Notes: generated by a model from the sequence alone, not told the origin. Positions 1 to 10,738 are shown, counted from the stretch's first letter. The stretch is DNA of 33,002 nt from Treponema_I sp045597345 (GCA_045597345.1 JAZLJW010000197.1:1-33002), one strand, 5' to 3'. Numbers and translations are program-made.

Positions 1-1
1 T

Positions 2-3000
2 TTGAAACTCACCGCAAAACTGGGTAACACCGATATTTCTGAATCAGAATTTGTAACTTATGGTATCTCCTATACAGAGCCAACTTTTTCAGGAACACCT
101 GATTTTACTAAATCCACAGAATACACTGTATCTGTTGAAGGTAATAGTAATAACAACGGCACCCTGTCTTTGACCCTTACCGGTACCGATGTGGCAGGAC
201 GTACCAGTAATGTGCTTACCTGGAACTTTGTCATTGATACGGCGGCTCCTGTCTGGAACTCTGCTGACCTGAAAGTTGCCGGAAAAACCAAAGATGATGA
301 TTCCTGGTTCAAAGCCACCTCTTTGAAATTTGAAGGAGCCTATACCGAATCAGGTAGCGGTGTGGATACCGTATCCTACACGATTCATCCCGCAGGTAAA
401 GACGCTGGCGATACTTCAGCTGATATCACTGATACCTTCACCACCCGCCCTGATAACGGTACCGAAACGTTCAGCTTTGGCTTCAGTGGTTTTGCAGCGG
501 GACGGGGAAATACCATAACCTTTACACCGACTGACCGGGCTGGAAACGTAGGTGCACCAGAAACTCTTATCATTAACATTGATGACACCGCTCCCATTAT
601 CACCTATACCGGTGACCAGACCCGCCGCACCAACAAGGTTCAGGATATCACCGTATCCGGTACTGTTTCTGATGATGCTTCCGGTGTAAGAGAAGGAAAC
701 TGGAAACTGTTTATCGGTGGAAATGAAATTACCGGCCAGACCTTCACATTTACCGGTAACGGTACTGATACCACCTGGAGTACTACGATTTCAGCAAATA
801 AGGATCTTAAGAATCTGGAAGATGGAAAATCATATCAGGTATCCGTAAAAGGGTATGATAATGCTGAAAACGAGAGCGAAATCCGTGTCTGCAAAATTGA
901 AGTAGATACTACCGCTCCGGTGGCAAGTATAACTTCTCCTGCAGCCGGTACCATCAATGGCACCCATTCGGTATACGGTAAAGTAACGGAAATTGATCCT
1001 TCTACATTCCAGTTGTACTATGCAACCGCTGCCACAGCTTTGAGTAATGTCACTGCTGATAGTTTTGGTGCTAAAGGTGAAAATAAAGCATGGACGCTCC
1101 TCACTAAGACAGATAATACAACGGACACCATCACCGATGCCTCATCGATCCTGAACTGGGACGGCTATGAACTTGATTTCAACACCCTCAGCGGTGCTGA
1201 TGAAACAACCCATGGTAAAGCTACTCTATATCTGCTGCCGGTAGTAACCGATGCCGCCGGAAACTGCAATATATATAAGGACACGCTGTCAAGTGGTTCG
1301 GTATCACGTGCGTACACCATTACCGGCCAATACACCACATACAGCGTGGACATGAACACTGATCGCCCGGTTATCTCGTTCCCGACCCTGTCTCTGGTAA
1401 GTGATGACAGTTCAAAAACCGCCATGTCTGCTGCTAACCGTATCTGGCTGAAAGGCAACTCGAAACTCAACGGTATCATCACCGACGATGACGGTATTAC
1501 CTCATTCCAGTGGTCAAAGGATAACAGTACCTGGGACGATATTACCTTAGGAAATGGTGGCACCTGGTCCATCGATACCGGATCTGGCGAAGAAGATACT
1601 GACGGTCCTTGTACCATCTACTTTAAAGCAACCGATGCTGCAGGTACCACATTTACGTCAACCGCAGATGCAACCCTTCAGAGCATTGTTCTTGAAGATG
1701 GAGATAAATACCGCTACGGCTATACACCTTCCGGAAATGCTCCAAAAGATAAAGATGCCGGCACCATCCTCTACCTGACTGTCGATACAACTTCTCCTTC
1801 GGTTGAAATCAATGGTCTGGCATTCTCTGAAACCGAAAGTCAGCCCACTGATTTTGCTCAAACCTATTCCGGTTTGAAGATGGGCGGCAAAGACCGCTAT
1901 GTCTGGGTAAAAGTAAAGGCTCACGATACCAACTTTATTGATACCGTACGTGGATCAATAACCTTTACCAGCGTATCAAGAGCTGCAAATAATGTGGTAG
2001 TAAGCGCAACTGCTGCTGGTAATGACATTACTGCTGATAACAAACAGGATGATACGTACATCCTGAAATTCGTACTTTCGGATGCCACTGTTCTGGGAAC
2101 TGGACCAGACGGTTCCGATGACCTGCACGAATTTGACGGCACCGTATCCCTGGTTGTAGAAGCCACCGATAAAGCTAACAACACCAGTAAACAGACCGGT
2201 TCCTTCCTGGCTGACTATCTGGTTCCCGTTATCAAACAGATGAGTCCTAAAGCTACCGATACTGTCAGTGGTGGTGTCAGTGTCTATGGTACCGTAGACT
2301 CAGACTGTACCGTATATTACGGGGTATCCACAGATCCTGGTGTAGAGCCCCTTGATGCAGGCACCCTTGCATCTGTAACAAGGCCAACGCTTACCACCTG
2401 GTACGATACTGATGGCAGAAGCAATACCATCGCTTCGGCAAACCGCAAAACCATTCACGATTACAAGCAGATTCAAGATGCTTCTACGTCATGGTTCGTC
2501 TACTTTGATGGCGATACCGACAGTTCCCTGCAGACAACCCATGATACGGAATTGAATACCTATTTAACTGCCTATGGCATTACCACGGCAGCTGATATCG
2601 AATCCGGTGCATTCAGCACCAACGTTAAGCTGTATCTCTGGATTAAAGCAATTGATGCTTCCGGTAACGTCAGCACAGAATCATTCCCTATCCGTCTTGA
2701 CCCTCAGGGTGACAAACCCTCTGTTTCTCTGGATTCTCCGTCCAGAAACGGGGAAACCCTTGGAGGGGCTGTAAAAGCCTATGGTACGGCAACAGACGTA
2801 AAAGGTTCTGATGCTGCTAAAATCGGTGTTGATTCCGTATGGGTACAGGTAATTTCCAACAGTCATGAAAAAGGTTCATGGACTGGTAAGACATTCGGTA
2901 CCTTCGCAGAAAATGGCGGTACATTCTCACTTACTGCAGCCGATCTTGATTATCTGGCCAGCGCAGGTTTCTCTGTATACAACATGAAAACCTACAGTTT

Positions 3001-6000
3001 TGAAGAAGGCGCCACCAATACGGCATGGGCTGCCGGCAGTACCGTTGCCGATGGCTATGCACCTGCAGATTACGGTATCCTTGCAACACTCAGCGGTGCG
3101 TCATGGACAGTAAACCTGAATGCAAATGGTGAATTCAACCCCAGCGGAACCGATCCGAATAACATTGCACTGCGTGTTATTGCACGTGATAAAGATGGTA
3201 AATTCAGCGATAAAGAAACACGCTACGTAAAATTTGACTCGTCAAATCCTATTATCGGTGAAAAACAGGCCCTGTATCTGATTCAGTCCGGCACAGACGG
3301 CATTACCATGACTGGTGGTGACGGTAATGTCCCTGACTTTGGTATTACAGCATCCCGTGAATATACTGATGACATGTATGTTCGTGGTACCTGGTATCTC
3401 ATTGGTAGTGTTACCGATGGTGATACGGTTAATCTGTTGAAGATTAACGGCACTGCGGTAGTAGAAGACGGTTCGGTAAAAACTGCTGATAACAGCGTTC
3501 AACGTACTGATGACGGAAAAACCGTTTACTTTAAATACAAGCTTTCAACGGCCACCGGTCTTGGTACCTGCAGCTTTGAAATTTATGCAGAAGACGCTGC
3601 CTCTGGTACCGTTGGTAAAACGACCCGTCAGGTATCTGTCCGCTATGACAACGTTGCGCCAGACCTTATCGGTGCAGATGACAACAACTACAAAATCTCA
3701 CCGGATGTAAAACAGAGTAACGGTTTCTATACGCTGGAATCTCAGGTAAAAGAAGCTGCTGTGGGCACCAACGCTCAGTCAGGTGTAGACTTTGTTGCCT
3801 TCTACTTCATGCGCCGCAGTACCAGCGGGGCTAAGATTTATGACCCGTTACTGCCTAAAAAGCGTACGTCTGGGGCAAACACCCTCACCAATGACACGTT
3901 GATCAGCGGTTTGGACTATGATTCAGGCCTGTATTGGCGCAAAATCAACGTTGGCAGAAACAGCAGTGCCCTCAATGTTCTTACTTTCACCACTGATGAA
4001 GGAATTCACCGTGGTGGTCTGGTAAAAATCGGTGGTGCCATGTACATCATTGATTCTGTTTCCAGTGATTCTGTAAACCTGAAAGGTAATCCGCTGTACA
4101 CCGGTGACACAGAAGATGCCTGGTTTGCACAGGCAATTGTCGTAGACAACACTATTCAGGAAACTGCCGGGGCTGCAGTAAATTCCACTACCGGTTACCC
4201 GGTTTCCATTGCCAATGATGATGGCGATGGGGTAGAGGAATACCTTGGCAAACAGGGAACAACCTATACCTGGAACGCCAGCATCGTTTCCAAAAACATT
4301 CCTGACGGCCCTATTGAAGTACACTACGTAGCCTTTGATAAAGCCGGTAACTACAGTATTGGTATTGCAGGTAATGCCTCTTATGCTTCATACAGCTGGC
4401 CAAGTGCTGATGCAGCTGGTGTTAACAAGCTGTATGTAGATGGCGGTGCAAAGCTTTCCTATTACAATGGAACCGGCACAGCCATCAACAATACCAACAT
4501 GCAGAAAGCTGCTTACGTAAGTAATAATGCTCCTCGTCTTGCCGGTGTCATTCTGGCAACTGATACCAATGGAAACGGCAGCATTTCTTCCGATGAACAG
4601 ATAAAAGGCAGCAGTAAACTGTACGGCAATTGGGAAGATGCAGTTGCAGAACTTTCTGTGGGTACCTATGGTGCACCAGCCCTTACCGCAAAAGGACTTA
4701 CCCAGATTGTTCCGGAAGTAATCGGCGGTAACGGGGATATTAAATACCGCTATGCAGTACGCGCCTACGATACGGCAAATACTACGTGGAACAATACTGC
4801 ATACTATGCTGATGCTGCATTGAAAGACCTTGGAACGCAATCTGCAGATCAGGCAGAACTTACCGCTGACAGTATCGAATTTACCGTAAAGGATTTCCTC
4901 ACTAAACAGAGTGGAAAAGACATTGCAGACGGCAAAAACCTGTTTACTTTTGATATCTGGGATTCCACTGAAGCAACTACCTGTGGAACCGACAGCCAGA
5001 AAGCAACGCTCAATGTGGTAATGGATGTACAGCTTCGTGATACCACTGCACCTACAGTAGTCATTACGCCGTTCTACTGGAACAACCTGAATGACAACTC
5101 AATCTTTGGTTCAGCTTCAGCTGCAACCGTTGGTGGCCTGCAGGGACATATCGAACTGGAAGGTGACCTGCCGTCAGCTACATTCAAGGATTCCAACAAG
5201 AATGCCAGTACCCCAAGTGTTTACGACCGTGATCCGAAAGTTTCCGGTAAAATAAAGATTGAAGGTATTGCCCACGATAATACGCTGCTTACTGAAATCA
5301 AGGTTACGGTGGCAGGCTTTAACCGCGGTACTGCATTAAACCTTGCAACCTATGAAAAAGATGCAGATGGATCATATACCGGAAACTGGACGCTGGGAAG
5401 CTCATTGACAGATGGCGCACTTCCAGGAGCCGGTTGGGCTGCTGCATTGTCTCAGCCAACCTGGGGTGAACTGGTAACTGCCGGTATCATCGAAGACGTA
5501 CCTGCCGGTACTAGAGATACCGATACGGTGGATTACATTACCCCTGCATACGGCCATAACGTAAAATGGACCCTCTATCTGGATACGGAAAAAGTTGCAG
5601 ACGTGGCAGCTCTTGATGTGGGTATTACTGCCTCTGCAAAAGACCGCGGTACCCCGACACTTTCTGGAACTGCCGTATCCTATACTGCTAAAACTTCTAC
5701 AGACGTGTACACCGTGGATGTTGTTCCCTATATAACAGGCGTAACCACAGCATTAAGTACTCTGTCTAAGAAGACACCTAGTATGTATGACCGGACGGCA
5801 TTGGGACACTATCCGGTAAGAATTGTTACCAAGACTAAAGCTGGTGGCACCGGTAGTGCAGAAACGGTAACGTTCACAGGATTTAACTTAGGTAGCAGCA
5901 CAACGCTTACGGTATCTAGTCTTACTACGGCAGATGATTCTGCTACTGGTGGAAAATCTGCTCGCTACGCAGTAAAAGTTAACGGTGTTCCTTCTCTTAA

Positions 6001-7942
6001 CAATGAGAACGATAACAATGCTCATGGTTCTTATGAAAAGGGAATTACTGATGCCAGTACCTATGCTGATAAGAACAAGTATGGCTATAACCGTGTGCCC
6101 AACAATGCGAACAATAACCGCCTTACTGATGATGTCATCTTTGACGTATGGGAATTCAACTCTGCAGCCGCCATCCCAATTTCCGGCAAGATTGAGCAGC
6201 CTATTATGAAGATCCGCCCGACAGACGGCAAAATCGGTTTTGCATTTGTAAACGGCCCGCTGTACTTCTCAATGGGTGGAAGTGCAACAAGTCAGAATTA
6301 TTCTTATCAGTATTGGGTAGGAAGCTATGACTTCTTTACTTCAGTTGGTTTTACATATGACAAATCAGGTAATTCATACGGTGTTGCTGCCGGTGGTGAT
6401 ATTAACTCTGATACTGCTGATAAATTCAACTTCTTTAGCAGTAAATGGGGTGTAAGTGGTCGCCATAAAGATGGTACATATAATGGTGAAAATGCCTTAC
6501 GGTTAGAGTCCATAGGATATAACATATCAGGCACTGCAAACTTTGATAAACAGCGTATTAAATCTCCTTCACTGGTAACTACTGTACATGGCAATGATAC
6601 CTATGTATATCTTGCTTATTATGATGCAATGAGTGATGAAATCAGATTTAAGACTGGACACGGTATATCGAATGCTGAAACAACTACATCTTATGTGCGG
6701 GAAGTTTTGGGTACAGATGGAACAAATGATCGTGGAGGTTGGATACAAGAAACTGTAAACGGTAAGACTGCAAAGATTAACAACGGAGACCATTTCTATG
6801 TATGTGATGAATATGGAAATGTTGCTGCAAATGCAGAAATGTATACGGTTATCGGCTTTTATGACCAAGGTGACTACAATGCTTTTGTAATGGATGTTGG
6901 TAATGTTCCGTTCCCATCAACTGATGGTAATACAAAAAACGGAACAACAGAATTATCTACACCACGAGGAAATAAAAACACCGTTAACACCTGGAAGAAT
7001 AAGATGTACATCAAGGTTATACCGGTAAACGCTGACAAAAAATTTGGTGACTTCACGGATTATGATACAGCTAAAATGTATGATTACCGGAACGGCACTG
7101 TCAGTATGATTGCAGGGTCTAACACCGGTAATCGTGCAGGAGAGTATGTTTGTCTTGATGTAGTTTCAGAGCAGGGTGCTACTGTTGATGATGTTCTTGT
7201 TGCTGTTTGGTATGGATCTGACAGAACTTTATACTACAGTTACAATGATAAGCCTACGGTCTCAAATGCAGGAAAAACAGATAAAGGTAACTGGTCAACA
7301 CCTGTCGCCGTATTTACTGGTACTGAGTATGACTCTGCCGGTGAATACTGTAAGGTAGCCGTTGATGCCGCAGGTGGTGTACATATTGCAGCTTACGATC
7401 CGGTAAATCTGGATCTGGTATATGCATATCTTCCTTCTGATAAGAAAGGTAAAACAACCAGTTACACAGATTTCAAAACCGCTGTAGTAGACAGTAACGG
7501 TGTAGTAGGTTCCAATCTGACACTTGATGTTGCCCTTGTTGATAATAAACCAGTTCCGTATATCGGTTACTATGCTACCAGCTGCATTAAGCCAAAGTAT
7601 GCCCGTTTTGTTGGTTCAAGTTTAACTGCAAGTTCAATACACGGTTCCATTGATGATGAAGTAACTGGTCTGTGGGAAATTACTGTAGTACCAACTGCAG
7701 AAACCATCGAAATGCAGTCTAACCAGCATAATGACATCAATATTGGTGTCTGGAAAGATGCGTCAACTGGTGTACTAAAAGCTTCTACATCGGGAACTTC
7801 AAGTACCTCTAACACACCGAATAGTTATAACTCAACTTCTAACGGTCAGGTGTATGGTAACGGAACTAAAAACCCGGTTCTCGGCTACGCAGTAAAGAAC
7901 GGCGCTTCTGGTGATACCATTGAAACCGCCCAGATGAAGTAG
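2..7942 (+). CDS. Giant Ig-like repeat surface protein, 5' end outside the window
   Basis: The frame is open from the first base, so at least 2646 C-terminal residues are present and the true start lies upstream. Ig-like/Big-type modules repeat along the chain, marked by strand-linker signatures such as VIDTAAPVW (about residue 77), DDTAPII (194), VDTTAPVAS (301), VDTTSPSVEI (594), RYDNVAPDL (1215) and LRDTTAPTV (1678). Around 1910-1975 a stretch with VTFTGFNLGSSTTL resembles an IPT/TIG domain. From about 2190 the style changes: four segments (near 2195, 2380, 2447 and 2504) share a pattern like V-x-VD..GG-x-H-x-AAYD...L-x-YA, as in beta-propeller blades, and the DNA becomes more AT-rich. There is no C-terminal membrane helix or LPXTG. 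An exported or outer-surface adhesin-like role is inferred. The next gene starts 37 bases downstream and may be co-transcribed. Confidence 0.8.
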   Translation: MKLTAKLGNTDISESEFVTYGISYTEPTFSGTPDFTKSTEYTVSVEGNSNNNGTLSLTLTGTDVAGRTSNVLTWNFVIDTAAPVWNSADLKVAGKTKDDDSWFKATSLKFEGAYTESGSGVDTVSYTIHPAGKDAGDTSADITDTFTTRPDNGTETFSFGFSGFAAGRGNTITFTPTDRAGNVGAPETLIINIDDTAPIITYTGDQTRRTNKVQDITVSGTVSDDASGVREGNWKLFIGGNEITGQTFTFTGNGTDTTWSTTISANKDLKNLEDGKSYQVSVKGYDNAENESEIRVCKIEVDTTAPVASITSPAAGTINGTHSVYGKVTEIDPSTFQLYYATAATALSNVTADSFGAKGENKAWTLLTKTDNTTDTITDASSILNWDGYELDFNTLSGADETTHGKATLYLLPVVTDAAGNCNIYKDTLSSGSVSRAYTITGQYTTYSVDMNTDRPVISFPTLSLVSDDSSKTAMSAANRIWLKGNSKLNGIITDDDGITSFQWSKDNSTWDDITLGNGGTWSIDTGSGEEDTDGPCTIYFKATDAAGTTFTSTADATLQSIVLEDGDKYRYGYTPSGNAPKDKDAGTILYLTVDTTSPSVEINGLAFSETESQPTDFAQTYSGLKMGGKDRYVWVKVKAHDTNFIDTVRGSITFTSVSRAANNVVVSATAAGNDITADNKQDDTYILKFVLSDATVLGTGPDGSDDLHEFDGTVSLVVEATDKANNTSKQTGSFLADYLVPVIKQMSPKATDTVSGGVSVYGTVDSDCTVYYGVSTDPGVEPLDAGTLASVTRPTLTTWYDTDGRSNTIASANRKTIHDYKQIQDASTSWFVYFDGDTDSSLQTTHDTELNTYLTAYGITTAADIESGAFSTNVKLYLWIKAIDASGNVSTESFPIRLDPQGDKPSVSLDSPSRNGETLGGAVKAYGTATDVKGSDAAKIGVDSVWVQVISNSHEKGSWTGKTFGTFAENGGTFSLTAADLDYLASAGFSVYNMKTYSFEEGATNTAWAAGSTVADGYAPADYGILATLSGASWTVNLNANGEFNPSGTDPNNIALRVIARDKDGKFSDKETRYVKFDSSNPIIGEKQALYLIQSGTDGITMTGGDGNVPDFGITASREYTDDMYVRGTWYLIGSVTDGDTVNLLKINGTAVVEDGSVKTADNSVQRTDDGKTVYFKYKLSTATGLGTCSFEIYAEDAASGTVGKTTRQVSVRYDNVAPDLIGADDNNYKISPDVKQSNGFYTLESQVKEAAVGTNAQSGVDFVAFYFMRRSTSGAKIYDPLLPKKRTSGANTLTNDTLISGLDYDSGLYWRKINVGRNSSALNVLTFTTDEGIHRGGLVKIGGAMYIIDSVSSDSVNLKGNPLYTGDTEDAWFAQAIVVDNTIQETAGAAVNSTTGYPVSIANDDGDGVEEYLGKQGTTYTWNASIVSKNIPDGPIEVHYVAFDKAGNYSIGIAGNASYASYSWPSADAAGVNKLYVDGGAKLSYYNGTGTAINNTNMQKAAYVSNNAPRLAGVILATDTNGNGSISSDEQIKGSSKLYGNWEDAVAELSVGTYGAPALTAKGLTQIVPEVIGGNGDIKYRYAVRAYDTANTTWNNTAYYADAALKDLGTQSADQAELTADSIEFTVKDFLTKQSGKDIADGKNLFTFDIWDSTEATTCGTDSQKATLNVVMDVQLRDTTAPTVVITPFYWNNLNDNSIFGSASAATVGGLQGHIELEGDLPSATFKDSNKNASTPSVYDRDPKVSGKIKIEGIAHDNTLLTEIKVTVAGFNRGTALNLATYEKDADGSYTGNWTLGSSLTDGALPGAGWAAALSQPTWGELVTAGIIEDVPAGTRDTDTVDYITPAYGHNVKWTLYLDTEKVADVAALDVGITASAKDRGTPTLSGTAVSYTAKTSTDVYTVDVVPYITGVTTALSTLSKKTPSMYDRTALGHYPVRIVTKTKAGGTGSAETVTFTGFNLGSSTTLTVSSLTTADDSATGGKSARYAVKVNGVPSLNNENDNNAHGSYEKGITDASTYADKNKYGYNRVPNNANNNRLTDDVIFDVWEFNSAAAIPISGKIEQPIMKIRPTDGKIGFAFVNGPLYFSMGGSATSQNYSYQYWVGSYDFFTSVGFTYDKSGNSYGVAAGGDINSDTADKFNFFSSKWGVSGRHKDGTYNGENALRLESIGYNISGTANFDKQRIKSPSLVTTVHGNDTYVYLAYYDAMSDEIRFKTGHGISNAETTTSYVREVLGTDGTNDRGGWIQETVNGKTAKINNGDHFYVCDEYGNVAANAEMYTVIGFYDQGDYNAFVMDVGNVPFPSTDGNTKNGTTELSTPRGNKNTVNTWKNKMYIKVIPVNADKKFGDFTDYDTAKMYDYRNGTVSMIAGSNTGNRAGEYVCLDVVSEQGATVDDVLVAVWYGSDRTLYYSYNDKPTVSNAGKTDKGNWSTPVAVFTGTEYDSAGEYCKVAVDAAGGVHIAAYDPVNLDLVYAYLPSDKKGKTTSYTDFKTAVVDSNGVVGSNLTLDVALVDNKPVPYIGYYATSCIKPKYARFVGSSLTASSIHGSIDDEVTGLWEITVVPTAETIEMQSNQHNDINIGVWKDASTGVLKASTSGTSSTSNTPNSYNSTSNGQVYGNGTKNPVLGYAVKNGASGDTIETAQMK

Positions 7943-7979
7943 GTAGGAACATCAGGATGTTTGGACTAAAGGGGAATTC

Positions 7980-9146
7980 ATGACTGAACAGGTAAAAAAA
8001 AGAATGATACCGTGGGGTATAGCTGGATTCCTCTCTGTTCTGCTGGTATTGGGTCTTCTGCTGGTTTTTCTCGTGTTCAAAACGCCTGGGCGGTGTACCG
8101 TTGGCTTTTATAATGTAGATGCCACCACCCAGTCGGTACTTACCGACATTATTGCTGCGTATTCTCCCCAAGTGAATATCATCACTTTTGATACCGCAGA
8201 GAAACTCAGTACCTCTGATGTAAAAAAATGTACGGTGTTGATAACGGAAAAAGGTGCCGTAACGGCTCAGTTTGAAAAAAACGCCCGTGACATACCTGCT
8301 GACCTTGCCGGAAAAATTTCCCGTAATCTGCTTTCTGCCCATGTTACAAACGGGCGTTTCACAACGCTGCCTATTCTCATGGATCATTTTGAAATTGCCT
8401 GGTACCGTACCTGGCGTACTGATGCCGGATTGGAACTTCCTGCAACCTTTGAAGAAATGGAATCCTATATGTCAGTAATTCAGGAGCTGGCACCTACACC
8501 TGCAATCGTTGCCGGTGGTAATGACCGGGAACTGCTGGGCTTTATCAGTGCGGTGGCTGCAGGCAGACTGGGCAGAAACAAGTATCTCGCCATGACAGAA
8601 GATATTCAGACTTCCATCACCCGGAATAGTCCACTGCCGGCATCGCTCCTTTCTGTACTTGATGACATAAAAACGCTTGATTGGCGTTTATACCCCGGCT
8701 ATCTTGAATCCCAGCAGGATGACATTGAGTTTTTCATGAAGAATCATCAGTTAGGGTCAGTATTCATGTCTTTAAAAAGCCATCGGCAGATTCCCGGATT
8801 GTATATTAAATACTATGATGCAACCTACGTCCCGGCAGCTGCAGGTATTGCTGATGCCGGAATCGTCTGTCCTACCGTTTGTGCCATGTATTTTTCTGAT
8901 GCGCATGGGGAATCTGATCTTTTACGCCATCTGCTCAGTGATGACGTACAGGAACAGCTGAGTAACGAAACCAAACTTGCTCCTTCCTCATCCCGTTCCC
9001 CCTGTTACGATGTTCAAAGCGATGATGTGCGGTTTTGGGCTGCAGCACTTCCCGGTGGTCCCCTGCCGGGAATTCAGGAAGCCTGCTGTGTTTCAACCTC
9101 ACAAAGTGCTGGCCTGGCAGAAAAAATCCGCCAGTATCTCAAGTAA
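7980..9146 (+). CDS. Membrane-anchored extracellular solute-binding-like protein
   Basis: 388 residues. The N-terminus has a basic segment (KKRM) and one hydrophobic helix at about 10-33 with no lipobox cysteine, so it is probably an uncleaved anchor. The rest resembles a family 1 solute-binding fold: a first lobe from about residue 40, then the segment DHFEIAWYRTWRTDAGLELP with PATFEEME, which resembles the usual 'own-name Tyr-Asn-Lys ... P.TWDE' region of sugar-binding proteins. No permease or ATPase gene is adjacent, so transport is not shown. It follows the giant surface protein by 37 bases with an AGGGG ribosome-binding site at 7970-7974, suggesting co-expression. It may sense or bind a ligand for the surface protein, or be an orphan binding protein; neither is proven. 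It ends 4 bases before the stop of the convergent chemotaxis gene. Confidence 0.6.
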   Translation: MTEQVKKRMIPWGIAGFLSVLLVLGLLLVFLVFKTPGRCTVGFYNVDATTQSVLTDIIAAYSPQVNIITFDTAEKLSTSDVKKCTVLITEKGAVTAQFEKNARDIPADLAGKISRNLLSAHVTNGRFTTLPILMDHFEIAWYRTWRTDAGLELPATFEEMESYMSVIQELAPTPAIVAGGNDRELLGFISAVAAGRLGRNKYLAMTEDIQTSITRNSPLPASLLSVLDDIKTLDWRLYPGYLESQQDDIEFFMKNHQLGSVFMSLKSHRQIPGLYIKYYDATYVPAAAGIADAGIVCPTVCAMYFSDAHGESDLLRHLLSDDVQEQLSNETKLAPSSSRSPCYDVQSDDVRFWAAALPGGPLPGIQEACCVSTSQSAGLAEKIRQYLK

Positions 9147-9150
9147 GCTG

Positions 9151-10680
9151 TCAGACAACGAATTTGCCAACTTCGGAAGAGTTACGGCTGATGCTTTCTT
9201 TAACCTGACGGGTAATGTCAGTTAATTCGATACCCGTCTGGTTGATTTTCCGGGCACCGATTTTCATTTCAGCAGTACTCTGTTCCATTTCAGCGGCACT
9301 GTCCTGCAGTTTGCTGATTTCTGTGCTGATGGTCTTCGTTTCGCTGGTAATTTTTGACGAATCTTCAAGAACCTGCGCGGTGCTTTCGGTTATGGATTTC
9401 AATACACTGCTTATCTGGCGTGAACCCTGCTGCTGTCTTTCCATGGAAACCTGAATAGATTCTACGTTGCCGCTGGTCCGGTTTACATTATCAGAAATGC
9501 CATTAAAGGAATATTGTGCCTGCTCTGTTGCTACAACAATGGACGCAATGCTTTCTTTAATGCCGGAAATCATATCACTGATTTTTTTAGACTGCTGGTT
9601 TGAGTTTTCGCTGAGTTTCCGGATTTCTCCTGCTACAACACTGAAACCCTGACCGGGATTTCCTGCATGGGCAGCTTCAATTGCGGCATTCATTGCCAGA
9701 AGATTGGTCTGACTTGCGATATTCGCAATAACAACGTTGGCTTCTTCCAGTGACCGTGACTGGTTTTCAATCTGTTTAACCAGATCTGCAACCTGTTTCT
9801 GATGATTGGTTCCTTCATGCAGATTGGTCTGCAAGGTTCCAAAGTTCAGAACCATATCTTCAATTGATGTATTAACCGCCGTAATGTTACTCAGCATGCC
9901 TTCAACTTCATCAGATGCACTGGTAACCCCATGACTCTGTGTTGTTATCTGTCCTTCCAGCTGCTGCAGGTTCGACAGAATGTCATTCATGGCAGCGGCC
10001 GCTTCATCGACAATGGTATTCTGATGATGGATACGGTTATTAACACTATCGATATTGGCCAGAATTTCTGTAATGGAACTTTCAGTGTCAAAGGTGGAGG
10101 TTTCCAACTTTTTACCAGCCTTAGTCAAATCACCGGTTGAATCTTTGATATCAGCCACAATAGTCTGCATTTTTTCAGTAAAGGTGTTGAAATTGTCTAC
10201 CAGATCCCGAATTTCATATTTTGCATTAATGGTGATACGTTTGGTTAAGTCTGCCTCTCCCTGCGCAATATCCTGCATAGACTGGTTTACAACCTTAATA
10301 GGGCGGGTAATGGACATGGAAATGATGAAAATGAGAACGATGGCAATGGCCATACAGATAAAGGCGATAACCCCGATACTCATGATGACGGAATTAATTT
10401 TCTGCTGGTAGCTGGATAACGGCATGAAAACAAGGGTAAACATGCCGCCTTCAGAAGCAAAGGCTCCAAGGTTTTGAGTACCGTTGAACTGGAACTGACA
10501 CAAGCCGGTTCCTGCTTTCAGCATCTGCTGCATGGTTGCAGCGGTTGATTCATTTTCGGTATTGAAGTTCACTTTCAGAATCTGATCTTCATTTTCGCTG
10601 GCAATGACATTTCCTTCACTGTCGATAATGAGTACTGAAGTAACACCATCGGTAATGGAACCAGTAATATCTTTGGTCAT
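9151..10680 (-). CDS. Methyl-accepting chemotaxis protein, N-terminally truncated
   Basis: 509 residues. From the start: about 85 residues resembling the membrane-proximal half of a dCache sensor (VLIIDSEGNVIASENEDQIL), one transmembrane helix at about 94-118, a HAMP domain beginning SITRPIKVV, then a long coiled-coil signalling domain whose hairpin tip contains IASQTNLLAMNAAIEAAHAG and GFSVVAGEIRKLSE, diagnostic of MCPs that dock CheA/CheW. Typical receptors of this layout also have a first transmembrane helix and a distal Cache lobe. Both are missing: the frame upstream of the ATG (10678-10680) closes at a TAA ten codons away (10708-10710). The ATG has only a weak GGGAAA-type site. It is therefore either a truncated gene with an intact signalling domain or a receptor whose N-terminus has been lost. 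Ligand unknown. Confidence 0.85.
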   Translation of the reverse strand: MTKDITGSITDGVTSVLIIDSEGNVIASENEDQILKVNFNTENESTAATMQQMLKAGTGLCQFQFNGTQNLGAFASEGGMFTLVFMPLSSYQQKINSVIMSIGVIAFICMAIAIVLIFIISMSITRPIKVVNQSMQDIAQGEADLTKRITINAKYEIRDLVDNFNTFTEKMQTIVADIKDSTGDLTKAGKKLETSTFDTESSITEILANIDSVNNRIHHQNTIVDEAAAAMNDILSNLQQLEGQITTQSHGVTSASDEVEGMLSNITAVNTSIEDMVLNFGTLQTNLHEGTNHQKQVADLVKQIENQSRSLEEANVVIANIASQTNLLAMNAAIEAAHAGNPGQGFSVVAGEIRKLSENSNQQSKKISDMISGIKESIASIVVATEQAQYSFNGISDNVNRTSGNVESIQVSMERQQQGSRQISSVLKSITESTAQVLEDSSKITSETKTISTEISKLQDSAAEMEQSTAEMKIGARKINQTGIELTDITRQVKESISRNSSEVGKFVV

Positions 10681-10701
10681 GTTTCCCGATGTGAAAAAAT
10701 A

Positions 10702-10731
10702 CTGATATTACAAAGAGAATTACAGTATAAT
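10702..10731 (+). promoter_or_regulatory. Candidate promoter, CTGATA -18- TATAAT
   Basis: A perfect TATAAT (10726-10731) lies 18 bases after CTGATA (4 of 6 matches to TTGACA). A start site about seven bases after the -10 box would fall on the ATG at 10739, the first codon of a 36-codon ORF. Alternatively it is an upstream promoter for buk. Seen by eye only. Confidence 0.35.
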
Positions 10732-10738
10732 GGTACTT

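Noticed and set aside
4388..4840. 150-codon minus-strand frame inside the giant Ig-like gene
   Set aside because: Shadow frame; the plus strand continues the Ig-like repeats without a break, and the minus-strand product matches no pattern.
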